A DNA stretch of 64,000 nt, taken from the NCBI RefSeq assembly GCF_021134715.1, contig NC_060022.1, positions 3,973,001 through 4,037,000 on the forward strand, given 5' to 3'. Source of the stretch: Daphnia pulex. Its lineage: Eukaryota; Arthropoda; Branchiopoda; Diplostraca; Daphniidae. Positions 22,602 through 34,441 of the stretch are shown here, one piece after another (position 1 is the stretch's first letter; the number at the start of each line of letters is the position of its first letter). The translations under genes and the position numbers were made by a program. Under the pieces are notes generated by a model, which saw only the letters and a program-made list of their open reading frames with translations, was not told where the DNA came from and did no database searches.

Positions 22602-25310
22602 ACTGCGATGATTTGCCACTAATCAGAAATGATATATGTAACGATGAAATTTGTTTTGAAAATTTAGACCATTTACTAGGTTAAGCCGACCTGCTGCGGT
22701 AAGGTGCTCTTTACCTTGTTCCTTGTTGAAATGTTGGTAGAAAACAGGGTCGATCGAGGATATAGAAAAAGCTTTCATCGTCTATATCGGGTATCTATGT
22801 AAAGAGTTCCTTGTGGGATTGCGGACACTCCAAGAGGAGGAAAGTCTTCATGGGAACACAATGTATTATAGAAACTTTTGCCTTATGCATGGAGACAGTC
22901 GATTTTTGATTCAATATTACATAAGCACACGTGAATATAAATGTATCATACATTTTGTTCAATGTTTTTATTGTCTGTGATGGATGTTGTGACAGAGATT
23001 GTTTTTGGTTCTATCCAATTCAAGTCATTTTCATTATTTGTATCATTTTGGGAATTTCCCAACTTGCGTATGATGGAGAAAAAATGCATCAATCGATATT
23101 CTTGAAATTCAAATTTAAAGTTTTTTAAAACTTCATATCAACAACCTGTAAACAAAAATACAAATTTTTCTTCTATTTACTTTTTGTGTATTTCCGTAAT
23201 GTCAAGAGAGCAATCTTGTATTTATTCGGACAAATGATACTTAACCGCATACTTTACCGTGCTTGATGATGTGCCATACGTGTTGCAATGGATTCGTAAT
23301 ATAATTACACGCTGTTCCTATAAATTATCACAAGATTAAAGGTACACCAGTTCTCGCTGCGTAGTCATCTCTATTCATGTACAGTGCGAACATTTGTGAT
23401 TTATTGAAAGCTCACAACTGTTGTCAGAAATAGTAACATTTAGGCTATCAAGCCCACTTCTTTTTTAATATCTATAGAAGCCATATTCGGTGGAAGCTGG
23501 AAGTCTAGTTTTGTTATAGAGATAAAAAAATTCTTGTGAATTAAATATAAATATAGGTATATACTTCAGTGCAAGCTTATCTTTTCGGGACATGTATAAG
23601 GTTTCAAATGAAACTGAAATTCTAATGCTGCATATTGTCCATAGATTTTTCCTTGTACTAACCAGCAGCCATTGTAGAGGATACGCCTGTTGTAGTCCAA
23701 GTATACTGGTATTTTACTATTAGAATGTAGAAGAATTCAGAGAAGTTCTGGTTTAACGACATTTCTAGGCCTGATAAGCATATATGAAATTCTGAATAAA
23801 AGAGCGGATTGAATTATGGCATACAGACCTGCTCCGAAATTCCCGATCTTTTATTTGAGAAGCTCTTTTTCTTTCAATAAAACCCCAGAATCCGACAGAA
23901 ATAAATGAAATTACAATTCCTTTGAATCCATCACAACTCCTAATTGGATAAACTTTATTACAAGTAAAAAAAAAATTAGAGAATTTCCGCTTGATCAACT
24001 GATTACTAAATTTTTTTAAGGCCCCTCTATGGCATCTTTTGAATAGTAATTATCTTTACTTACGAATAAGAGAGGTAAAAACCAGCACTCAATGAACCCG
24101 AATTCGTTTTCTGTAAATGTGCCAGTTTCTGCATGAATACAAGCACTCCGTTGGCTGATTATATATCCTTCTGATCCTACGGACTTACCCATTGAAAACT
24201 TGTGAGTGTAGCCTATCAGTACAAATAAGAGTCGCATTCGTGTATTTTCGGTATTTTCTATTCGACTACTTGCGAGACCGAAAGTGATGTGAATTCGCAT
24301 AATTAATTTCCCCTTGTGTGTTAGATAACGGATACAAAACATGGACATGATTGCTTTTATTGGAACCATATGGAATAATTTTACCCCAGTGTTTTGCCGA
24401 GCTCAAAATGACTAAATTTCCCTTTTGTCTGGATTCAAAATCAATCGTTCAAATTCATTCTCCTGTTTAGCTAATTCAAACTATAATCATCGATGTTTGA
24501 CTCAATTTAAAAGTTATTCAACTAGGCCTATAAAAAGAAATTTTAGCGGTTATTTCTTTAGACAGCTGATTTCTTCCAATGCGTTTCAGGAAGACTATTC
24601 AATGACCTGCGTTTCGCACAGCAAAAGATATAATAAGATTTCAATAAAAGAATGTAATTATTATTATCGTCAGCTGTCACGGATGCGATGAACGAGAAGA
24701 AATGGAGATTCCAGCTGAGTTCACGCAGTACGAGTGGCTCTCAATTGAGGCCGTAATATACGTTGGAATATTCGTATCCAGCGGATCCTTCCGCCATCTG
24801 TGAGAACCGGAAGACAGTTGACAGTGCGGTAATGAAAGCGGCGTACCCGCGTACCGGCGCTCTTGTTGGCTGACGGCCAACATCTCGTCAATATTTCCAG
24901 CAGGGCCAGCAGCCCAGCACCCGAGAGTGAACAGCAGATCTACCAATTGATTGCACACACGTAGATAGTTCCTGACTGAGATCTCGGCAAATAGAAAAAG
25001 TCAAGAAGATAAAAAAAAAAGAAAAGATTGGCTGTCGTCCAAATAGAAGGAATTATACCTGATTGCAGCTCGAACTAGAAATTATTATTCAATGTAATTA
25101 CTGACATGTGTGTAGTGAGTTAATTGAATCAGGAATTTTTAGTCATGACGCTAGAGCATCATATAATATGATTTTCATGCGTGTTCTCTCTATAAAGTGT
25201 GTAGTACGCCCGCATAGTGTAAGGAATGGTATATACGTAATAGATTAGCTACATAATAGATGCGCTGAAAAGCGGCGGAGCGATGCGCGCGCGCGCAAAT
25301 CCGCTCTCAC

Positions 25311-25341
25311 TTCACACACCCACACACACACACACACACAC
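25311..25341. repeat. CA microsatellite
   Basis: A run of CA units, interrupted once by CCCAC near its start, follows a short CG-rich alternating purine-pyrimidine string (GCGCGCGCGC at about 25288). Confidence 0.85.
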
Positions 25342-26146
25342 TGCTGCCTTATTGTGATGTGTTTGATCAGGGGTTTATACAGATAAATGGCTAGCTGTCT
25401 TTATCCTCGCTGAAATGATCGCTATTAATAGAATCCATCCAAAGAAACAAACAAATAAGTTAATCCAGGAAAAGTATCGGCTACTAATCTTTAGCGCTTG
25501 GACGGATTTGATATAAATAAAAGGGAAATCAATTTAAAAAAAAGTAAGCGCTCAATTTCGTCGCCTGGGTCTATTTTCAAAAATATATATTTAGAGGTGG
25601 TAATAATAATGCCGTGTTTATAGGAAAACAACGAAATCCTGGAGAAAAACAAGAGAAGGAAAAAGAATTCAATCATTTCAGGTCAGCAGGCTGCGTCAAA
25701 CCGGGGGCCAAATAAAATATGATACAATAGGAAAAGTGACTGGTCGGATAGACAGTCTGGTCTTTGTGTGTGTGTACGGCCTATATCTCACATATATATA
25801 CTATAGCGAAAGCTAAAAAAAGAAAAAAAAAATGTTTGATTTCGTATTTTGTGTTATTATTATACTTTTTGTTTCCTTATATTTCTTTCGAGCGGGGAAT
25901 AGTGTATAAGGTTGGGTCTTGTATATTCCTCCCGATGTCGACTAGAGAAAATCAATGCGCTCAGTGTGGAGAGTGGCGTTCTCTCGGCAGCAGCAGCAGC
26001 AGCATATAGAGCTGTGCTGCTCTCACCCACTCACGCCAGCTGCTGGCTTGAGCGCTTGACTCGATTCCGTCTATTCGGCGAGTTTGTTGAGGGCACACCG
26101 ACCCGACCATTGGCCGCGCCGCCTTGTGTATAGCCAGAGAGCTTAT

Positions 26147-26170
26147 ACACACACACACACACACACACAG
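26147..26170. repeat. AC microsatellite
   Basis: An uninterrupted AC run of about 10-11 units. A GT run about 120 nt downstream (26284-26298) is its complement, so the two could pair in RNA. Confidence 0.85.
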
Positions 26171-29100
26171 AGCAGTAGCTATATACCAACCAGGCGCATC
26201 TGGGAATCGCATGATTCAATAGCTCTCTCTTTCTCTCTCTCAGCAGCTATAGTGTGTGCTATATTCGCGCTATATATGCCCAGTGTGTGTGTGTGTGTCG
26301 AGTCATTTGTAATGTGGAGCTGACGGGTTTGCTCCGGCTTCCATCTTTCTCTTTTTCCCCCGACCTTTTTTTCTTTTGTCTGTTTGTGTGTGTGTCCTTC
26401 TTTCGTTTTTTCTCCCATTATTATACGACTATTATATAGCACCTACTAGCTACTTTAGTGCATATAAGCTCGGCTGATGGGCGGAGAGCGGAGGGGTGCG
26501 GGGAGTTATAATATTCTGTGGCGATGACGCTCAACGCATCAACCTATAGTCCTATACTTATATGTGTGGGTTACATATTGCGCAACATTCCTCGGTTGCC
26601 GACGGGCGGCATACCGAGTTAACATGAGAAATTGTTACGCGAGAGAGTCGAGCAGACTATAGCGTTGATTGATCCAGCACACCCCACGCGCCACTAAATG
26701 TTGGATGATGATGGAACACTTTCCGTCTAGCTCCTTTTCTAACCAGCCCAGGATCTCTCTATCTTCATTTCGACTTGGCCATTATTTAGATCTAACAGCA
26801 GCAATGCACTTGGTGAGTGGGGCTTGGGGTGGAATAGACACTGCGTCTATGTATAAGGACAAGGTCTCGCCGATGACAAGGAGCCAGGATAAAAGACTGT
26901 CGAGGCTTGTGAGCTGCTCTGCTGTCCAACATCTTCCGTCGACCGGATCAGTAGTTCCGTATATAGTATAGACTCGACTGTATATAAATGCATGAGCTCT
27001 CCTATACATATCGGCGGGGCTAGTCCAGGAGAATCAAAAGGGAAAAGTTGAAGAGACAACACGACGAGCCAAAAAGTAGCTTCTTCTTCAATTTGCCGCA
27101 TATCCGACCCGACTTTAGATCGATTCCAATGGGATGACAGTTTCTAAATGACTTTTGCTTTTTCTTCCGCATTTCCTATACGCGGTAGCCCCGACTCTCC
27201 CTCCCCCCCACTCGACTGCTGTTGTGTGCATTATAAACCCCCACCAATGCCGAGTCGGTTGACTAGGACGGACATATATATATATCCGCAGTGTCCACCT
27301 TGTATACCAACCACACTGCGCTACATGTGCATATAGGGTCGTGCTGTGTGCGGGCGACTCTTGTTTCTTGTGTCTAACGACGATGCTCGACCATCTCTGA
27401 ATGAATGAATGGCCCCACCAATTTCTCCTCTCTCTCTCAACAATGCCAATGTTTAGACACACAGTCGAGCCTTGATACTTTTGTTTGGTTGAACCCTCGT
27501 CACACGTACGGAGGAGAACAAGTCCTGGACACAGTGAAAGACAGCACACACACAGAGAAAAGGAGCTCTGTGATGCGGTAAGAGGACCTAGCATACTATA
27601 TCGCGGATCGATAATAGGCCCTCTCTCTCTCTACCAGTCCAGCACTCGTCTCTTATTGCCTCAAGGAGAAACAGAATAGAAAAATAACCCCCCAAAAAAA
27701 TCCGTGATATACACACAAGGAAAAAATACGACCCCTCCCGATAAAACCACATGAACAACAACAACATTACGCAGCACACACAGCACAGTAAGACGACTTT
27801 GAAACACACACAAGGCTGGAATTTTAAATGAATCGCCGAGTGTGGAGAATGAAATTCTTTTCTGACGGGCGAATGAATCGAACCGACAACTTTTGATTTC
27901 GCCGGGACGATTTTCGTGATAAACACATTCCCCTTTTTTAATAATTGCCGGGTTGTTTTTATTCGTTCTTTCTTTCTTGTGAGCTTCACCGTGTTATTTG
28001 TAAGTGGGCCAGAATGTTTGGGAAACACGTAAACCTGCGCTGCTGCGTATATGTATGTGAGGAAAATTGATTCGTGATGAATCGCGGTGCAAAAGTATAC
28101 ACGAGAGAAAGAAAGAAAAAAAAAAACCGGTTGAGGATCGATCGCGGGACCAGGAAAACTGTGTACCCAACCTCACAAAGTCAGTGCGGTAAATTCAATT
28201 TTTCTTTTCTTCTTCCCTGGACTGGACGAATAAACAAAAAAGTTTCGAATGAATGATTTTTTCTTGTCGTGCGTAAAAATGAAAATGAAATCAAAAAGAA
28301 AGCCGACTTGACACACAATCGTTTAAGTCAAAAGTAATAAACAGCAGTTTGGTTTTTTTTCTTGCCGTCGAGAAAATGTCGGAGACACGAAATTTGAATT
28401 TCACACGGAAAAGCACTTTGTGGATTAAGAAGGTCCAAATAATCGAGTCGGAGATCAAATAGGGAAATTTAATTTTGTTGATCTCCTTATCTCTCTCGTG
28501 TGATCATCTTTTTTGATTTTGTCATAAAGATGAAATGCTAATCTAAGATTTAAAAAAATGAAAATTCAGAAAGTCGAAAGAAGAAAGTTGCGTTGAGATT
28601 CATCCCAAATTTTATTCTCGTCAATGTTTTTTTTTCTTTCGCCCTGGCAGTCAAGGAATTAAAAGAGACAAAAGGGAATGATTAAGTTTTTTCTTGCCTC
28701 CTCATTTGAAAGGAATGGCGCGATAGAGTTTTAAAAAAGAGCAATTGAAGAAACAAACAAACAATCAAACAAGCCCTCCCCACCCCAAAAACAAACAAAA
28801 AATCCCCTCTTTTACCAACCTCAAACAGGTGCGTTACGTCATCCCCGGGAGACAACACTATTGATGATTGCCCAAGACAACAACAACAACAACAAATAAA
28901 AAAAAAGAAATGGAGGAGCAGAGGGGACGTCTTATCTAAGAAAAAAAAATCATATAAATTTTTATTATTATTGTCATATTTGTTGAGTTTCTTATTATTC
29001 CTCCCAGAAGAATTGAAACAATCCCCCATTTAAAATTTCACCAGCACACACACGCTCGAAAGTGAAAATTGGGGAATATGAAACACAATCAAGGATTGAG

Positions 29101-30289
29101 ATTTTTAATCATTTTGGTTTTCGATTGATTCATTTTGTGTCTTGATGGGTAGTCAATTTAGTTGAGGAAGAAGAAGAACAAGAACAGGGGGGATGCCAAT
29201 AACGACACAAAAGGAAGTCAACGGTAGTTCAAAGAGTTATTATATAAGAGTTCCCAAATCAATTGAAAAGAAATTTTCGTATTTGCGTCGGCGGGAAATT
29301 TCAAAACACAACCAACAAAAAGTTCCGCGTCTGTTCCAACATGATTTCACTATGAGGGAAAAGAGGAAGAAAAAAAGGGAAATCGAACAGTCATTCGACA
29401 CATACGAACTGCTAAGGAAAACGAAAGGCTTTATCCTTCCCTCCGATAATAATAATAATGATGATAACAAGTCGTGAGAAGTGAACAGAAAGTGAAATGA
29501 CGATGAGAGAAGAAAATAAAAAAAAAGAAGTATAATAATAATAAAAGAGCATGACGATGACACCGACGACACACCACCGGCGCTATGAAAAGTGAACTGT
29601 GGCCGGTCGATTTTTCCTTATCGATTCCTAATAATAATGAATTGAGAATGTTTGCATCTATGTAGATAATATTAGAAAACATCAGCAGCAGACAGCAACC
29701 GCCTCGATTAATAATAATGCATCACAAACGCCAAATAGGAGGGCTTTATGTTTATTGTGGGTGGACAAAATAGATGAATAGAGAGGGCCGTGGGCGGGAC
29801 AAGAAGAAAGGAGCAATTCAACCCACCCCAAAAAAGAGGAAAGAACTAGAGTATTATTGTAATAATAATAATAAAAAAACCCAAAAACAAATAAGGATGA
29901 AAGAAACTATTCCAACAGAAACATCAGTGTTTTTTTTTTTAAGTTTAGTTTACACTATCAACAGCCACTAACGATGTGTGGTGTGTGTATGTCTCAATCT
30001 GCCACTTCCATCCAAAAATCGAAATATTCTAATTCTGAATTACAAATCATCGAAAAAGATGGAACACAAAATCAAAGAAACAAAACCCAAAAAATGCATC
30101 AGCTCTTTCCAGTAGCTCTAAATCGTCTCGCACACACACACAGTTGGAAAGACGAAGAAAGAAAACATACTATTTCTACATGAGAAAGTTTCAACAAAAC
30201 TATATAAAGACATCATCAAAAATTCGTAACTCTCTTTTCGCTTCTCGCCTCTTTCTCCCCTTTACTCTCTCTCTCTCTTTCTACAAACA

Positions 30290-30317
30290 TACACACACAC
30301 ACACACAAACACACAGA
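30290..30317. repeat. CA microsatellite
   Basis: An ACAC tract with a single interruption (CAAACACACAG). It follows a CTCTCTCT tract at about 30266-30279. Confidence 0.8.
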
Positions 30318-31375
30318 CAAGAGCATGACTTTCTTTTGTGACCTTTCTAGGGCTCTTTCGCGTGTCTCTACGTGGATTCAATCAAATAACGACGACACAC
30401 ACATTCCTTTTCGTCTCGTTTAGTCGCTGCAAGTTTCTTTTTTTTTTGAAAACCCCCCATTCTCGATACAAGGGAGGTGGAAAGCTACCGAGCCATTCAA
30501 GAGCACACGATCGAGACGGAAGAGGAATAACTTCCAAAAAACCAAATCAATTGGAAATGAAATAATCAACTACGACTATAAAGAGCGAAATGGAAAGAAA
30601 ATGAAGGGTGGTTTCGGAGGAGAGAGATTTAAACCTAATGAATGGCAAGAAAACGAAAAAAGAAAGTAATTAGATCGTTGTGTGTGTGTCGGAGAACGTT
30701 TATACCAAAATGAACAAGTAAATAGGTGGGAATTACTTGGATCTGTTGATTTTTTTTTTGTTTCTTTCTTTCTTGTCCTTCTGCAATTTTTTTTCGAAAG
30801 GTGAGCACTCGAGTGAAGAGAATCAATGGCTTGGTGGATAAGGTTCTGAAAACATTTCGCTATATTGTGGAATGAAGGAGTAGTCTCCAGTTCGCTTTGT
30901 GTGTATGTGTGAACGACCCGTAACACCGGGGAGAAGGGGGAGAGATAAGTGGGGAGTTGAAAGTTATTGCAAGTGAGCAAAAATGATTGTAGGGAAAAGG
31001 AGGATGTCACGATGAAACGAGAGTGGCGGGAGAGAATAGAGTAGGTGACGCTGGTGGGAAAGGACCAAGAGAGAGAGAGAGAGAGAGAAAAAAAACGGAA
31101 GAATAACACCACCATTCATTCTGCGGAGGGAGAAATGTTAATGGACTTTGGTGGGTAGAAAGTGGAGCAGCACACACGCCGGAATAATAATAAAAAAATA
31201 AAAAGGAGAACTAAAGGAAAAACAAAACAATATACCCTTTTTTGTAGTTGTTTTCCTCTAGCGCACAGACCCACGCAAAAAAAGACTAGGCGCTCTATTG
31301 AATCTCTCTGTTTTGGGCTGCTATTCTACCAAGGATTTTTCTTTTCAAAGTCTATGCCATGTGTTTTTCTCGGCG

Positions 31376-31376
<1 letters not shown>

Positions 31377-31404
<28 letters not shown>
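31377..31404. repeat. 28-nt poly-T tract
   Basis: Twenty-eight consecutive T residues. A 20-nt poly-A tract lies at about 31879-31898, so the two could pair across about 475 nt. Nothing retroelement-like flanks either. Confidence 0.9.
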
Positions 31405-31410
<6 letters not shown>

Positions 31411-32164
31411 TTATTGTGTGATTCTATTTCGTTTCGGAAGTGTGTGTATGTATGTTTCCGATGATATATCATCTTGTTTTTTATTCGAAATCTTATTTGA
31501 CGGAAAACCAAGACCGTCCGTTTCCCACAGTCGGGAAACGCTGCATAGTGACGAGCAATAGCCAACCCAACGAATAAAAGGAAAAACAAAACAACCCAGA
31601 AAAAAAGGGGGAGCGACTACTAGATGTTTAAAAAAAAAAAATGTTGCTCGGAAAACTACATTTTTTTTTTTTGTATACTAAGGGGCAGCGAAAGAGACCA
31701 TTCCGTCCAGCGGCTCTCAAGTATTGGTTTCTTTTATTTTGTGTGTTTGTTTGTTCAGGAAATTTTCGTCATAGGAGCAGCCCCCCTTTCTCCCATTTCA
31801 CTGTCTGGTGAGTCCTAACTCCTTCCGGGATCCCGTTTCAATCAAATTGACTAACAAGAGTGAAGAAAGAAAGCAAAGGAAAAAAAAAAAAAAAAAAAAG
31901 GGAAAGAAGAAATTGGGAGAGTAAGAGAGACCGAGTCAACCTGTCGAAGTCTGTGCAGACTTGCAGAGGGTTGGTGGACGCGAGTAGGATTGAATGAGAG
32001 CTAAAGAGAGAAGGAGAGTGAATCAAACTGGGAACTGGGTGTACGAATTATTATTTAGAAGAGAGAAGAGTTAAGAGAGAGCGAGAGATTGGAGGGGATA
32101 GGCGAATGGCTGCGTGTGGATCACTCATGTGTGTTTGTTTTGTTTTTTTAAAAGCCAGAGAAGG

Positions 32165-33474
32165 TTAGCTAGATGTGGAGGCCAGAGGTGAATCCGCGCC
32201 TGGATGAGCTGGACTGCGCGAGTTCCGCATCCCACCAGAGGAGCCCAGGTGTCGGTCGTCGGGTCGGAGACATCCCTGCAAGGTGACCATCAGCTTTCGC
32301 GATCCGGCCTGGTTTCGATGCTCACACAACCAGATGCCCTGCCAGGTGCCCAACGCCAAACGGCCGTCGCTGATCGGCAAGGTCAACGACGATCCCAGGA
32401 AGCAAGCTTTGACGTGGGCGGGCTGATGTCATCCAATATCCGCATTGTCATCATCATCATCACGTGTTGATTGTTTGGCGCGATCGTTATAAGGCGTGCG
32501 GACGGACGGACGTAGACAAAAAATCCGATGACAATCCGCCGGAATTCCGGTTGAGGAGATATCCGCGCGTGTCAGTGGGGAGAGGGGTGGAGTGATGGAG
32601 TTTTTAACGATCGTAAAGGTAAAAGAGGATTCAAAAATAAAAGAAAATGAAATAAACAAAGTAAACAAACAGAAAGAAAAGAAAAGAAAAAAGGACGGTG
32701 AGGGGAGAGGGGTAGAAAGGCAACGAAAAACAGAAAGAAAAAACACATTGAGTTACGGTGATTCTACTAAAAGCTGCTAATTCTACATCTTTGTATACGT
32801 CTAATAATCTGAATATGAAAACTAATCTAGTCTTCAAGCCACATCAAATTTGACATTGAGTAATAAATCCAAGTTCAACTTTCTAACTAATCAGACGAGA
32901 AAAAATGTACCCACCATATCGTCCGGACCTTCGCACGAGTGCCTGTATGGCAAGCCCTGCTCGCGAAAGAAAAAAAGAAGAATTGTTAATATGTTCTGAT
33001 TTTCTGAAAATGAATGAATATGAAAAAAAGGAAAAAATATGCATACCTCAGGGATGATTCGATTCAACATCATTTCCATGTCATCCCTAGAAAATGATAA
33101 AAAAATTATTAATTAAATAATGAAAACCAGATGAGAAACATTAACAGCAATTACCTGACATCTGGATCCCAACTTTCATTCAATGCTAAACTAGCTGATG
33201 TGTGAAGTACTGAAAACGTGAGAAAAAGTAGAATGTGAGCGAAACATCAACACACATGAAATTTGTATTGAAACGTACTTTGAAAGTGAGCGAGCCCCAC
33301 AGAAAATTGTGAGATTTCAGGTATGAGTCGCAGCACCTCCTCTGTGACTAAGTGGACCCCACGATGCTGAGGCCTGAGGTTGATTCTTCTCTGAAACCAA
33401 GCAGAGCCTATTTGGATACCACTGGAACTACGGCTGGATCCGGGTCCACCACCAGTATTGAGTTCACAGCTCAT
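32165..33474 (-). CDS. YjbQ/UPF0047 family protein (thiamine-phosphate-synthase-like fold)
   Basis: Small enzyme-like protein of the YjbQ (UPF0047) family, widespread in bacteria, archaea and plants; bacterial members have weak thiamine-phosphate synthase activity in vitro and an uncertain natural role. Exons in coding order: 33279-33474, 33155-33209, 33047-33086, 32915-32956, 32165-32422, about 196 aa. The complete family signature is present: [86 protein letters not shown] and CEHR, including the histidines expected to bind metal. The tail beyond [11 protein letters not shown] is a Ser/Pro-rich extension not typical of the family. The start is the ATG at 33474. Intron 4 is about 490 nt; the rest are 54-92 nt. 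Confidence 0.9.
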
Positions 33475-34441
33475 TTGAAAAGCAGTCTCAAGTGACTTCT
33501 ACGTCAGTTTAATTTCAGGCACAACACTTTGTATAACACATTCATCATAGGGTTACAATACTATCCCTAAATTTCTTCACTCACTTTTCTCACTTCCCAA
33601 TGTCGACTAAAGCGCTCATTGAACGTTGATGGGTCCAGCTGTCGGTAAACATTTTACACATTTGAATTCCATCTTTCTTCATTGGGCAATGAAGAGATGT
33701 GGGCATATTATATTACGAACGCCCTTCATTCCTTTCTACATCACACAATGATCAACTCATTTTAACTGTAAGAAACTTGTACCCCGACTTTCACTGCCAA
33801 AATTTCACCAGCGCCATTAACCTAACTCTACCGGGCGTTGTCAAATCATTTTTCGATGAAATAGTTTAAAACATAAATAAAAAACCTATTTGTAAACGAG
33901 AATATGTTCTAAATTTTGGGAGAAACTTTGTAAATAAATTTTATCATTACGTAAATGATTAAAGTAAACGTAAATTTTAATGTTAATTTCACCAATCATT
34001 ATCCCATTCAATCGTCAGCCAGTAGATGGCGTTTACCGTGTACAAAACAGCATTTTGTATTTTTGTATTTCTATTTTTAGATTCTAACATGTAATAAATG
34101 TTGCCTTAAAATTTACTAAAACAAGTGCTTCTTTAGTTGAATTAAAACTTCGCAAAAATTCTCGTTACCAATTTCTACCCCAACTCCCCAAGTCACTCGT
34201 CAGTCGTCAACTCGTCAGCAGTCCTGCGTGTTTCCGCAATAAGCGCTCTTTTCGACTGTTTAGCCCCCTATTCTGCGGGATTAGATTTTGTTTTTTTACG
34301 ACACGCTGCGCCGTGTTTCCCGAAGTGTGTGTTGAATCAGTGTTGCACATGGTTTCGGTGATTTAGTCGTAATCTTAAGAATAAATAAAGTAGCCCCATT
34401 GACACATTTGAAATAGGCACATTTTTATTTCTGTGGATAAA
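33475..34441. promoter_or_regulatory. Divergent promoter region, YjbQ (-) / DUS3L (+)
   Basis: A head-to-head pair separated by 967 bp, AT-rich. At 34019-34032 CCAGTAGATGGCGT matches the CTCF consensus CCASYAGRKGGCRS at 13 of 14 positions by eye. Confidence 0.5.
34019..34032 (+). promoter_or_regulatory. CTCF-like motif
   Basis: CCAGTAGATGGCGT fits CCASYAGRKGGCRS except for the last base. It lies between two divergent promoters, a common place for arthropod CTCF/insulator sites. Binding is inferred from the motif only. Confidence 0.4.

Larger units (their letters stand above)
22602..32164. other. 9.6-kb region without recognisable genes, rich in simple repeats
   Basis: No frame here resembles a known protein; the many short open frames are made of repeat-derived Cys/Val, Thr/His or Phe/Ser strings. 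From about 25.2 kb the sequence becomes dense in CA/GT, CT/GA, TAT and poly-A/T tracts. It may hold the 3' UTR of the GPCR or YjbQ gene, a long non-coding RNA or distal regulatory DNA; none can be shown from sequence alone. Confidence 0.6.

Noticed and set aside
24016-24369. 117-codon minus-strand open frame (MVPIKAIMSMFCIRYLTHKG...)
   Set aside because: No recognisable family, no supporting splice sites or neighbours; it could be chance in AT-rich DNA.
26000-31600. Many overlapping open frames on both strands
   Set aside because: They translate CA/GT, CT/GA or homopolymer repeats, or low-complexity stretches, and show no domain or splice support.
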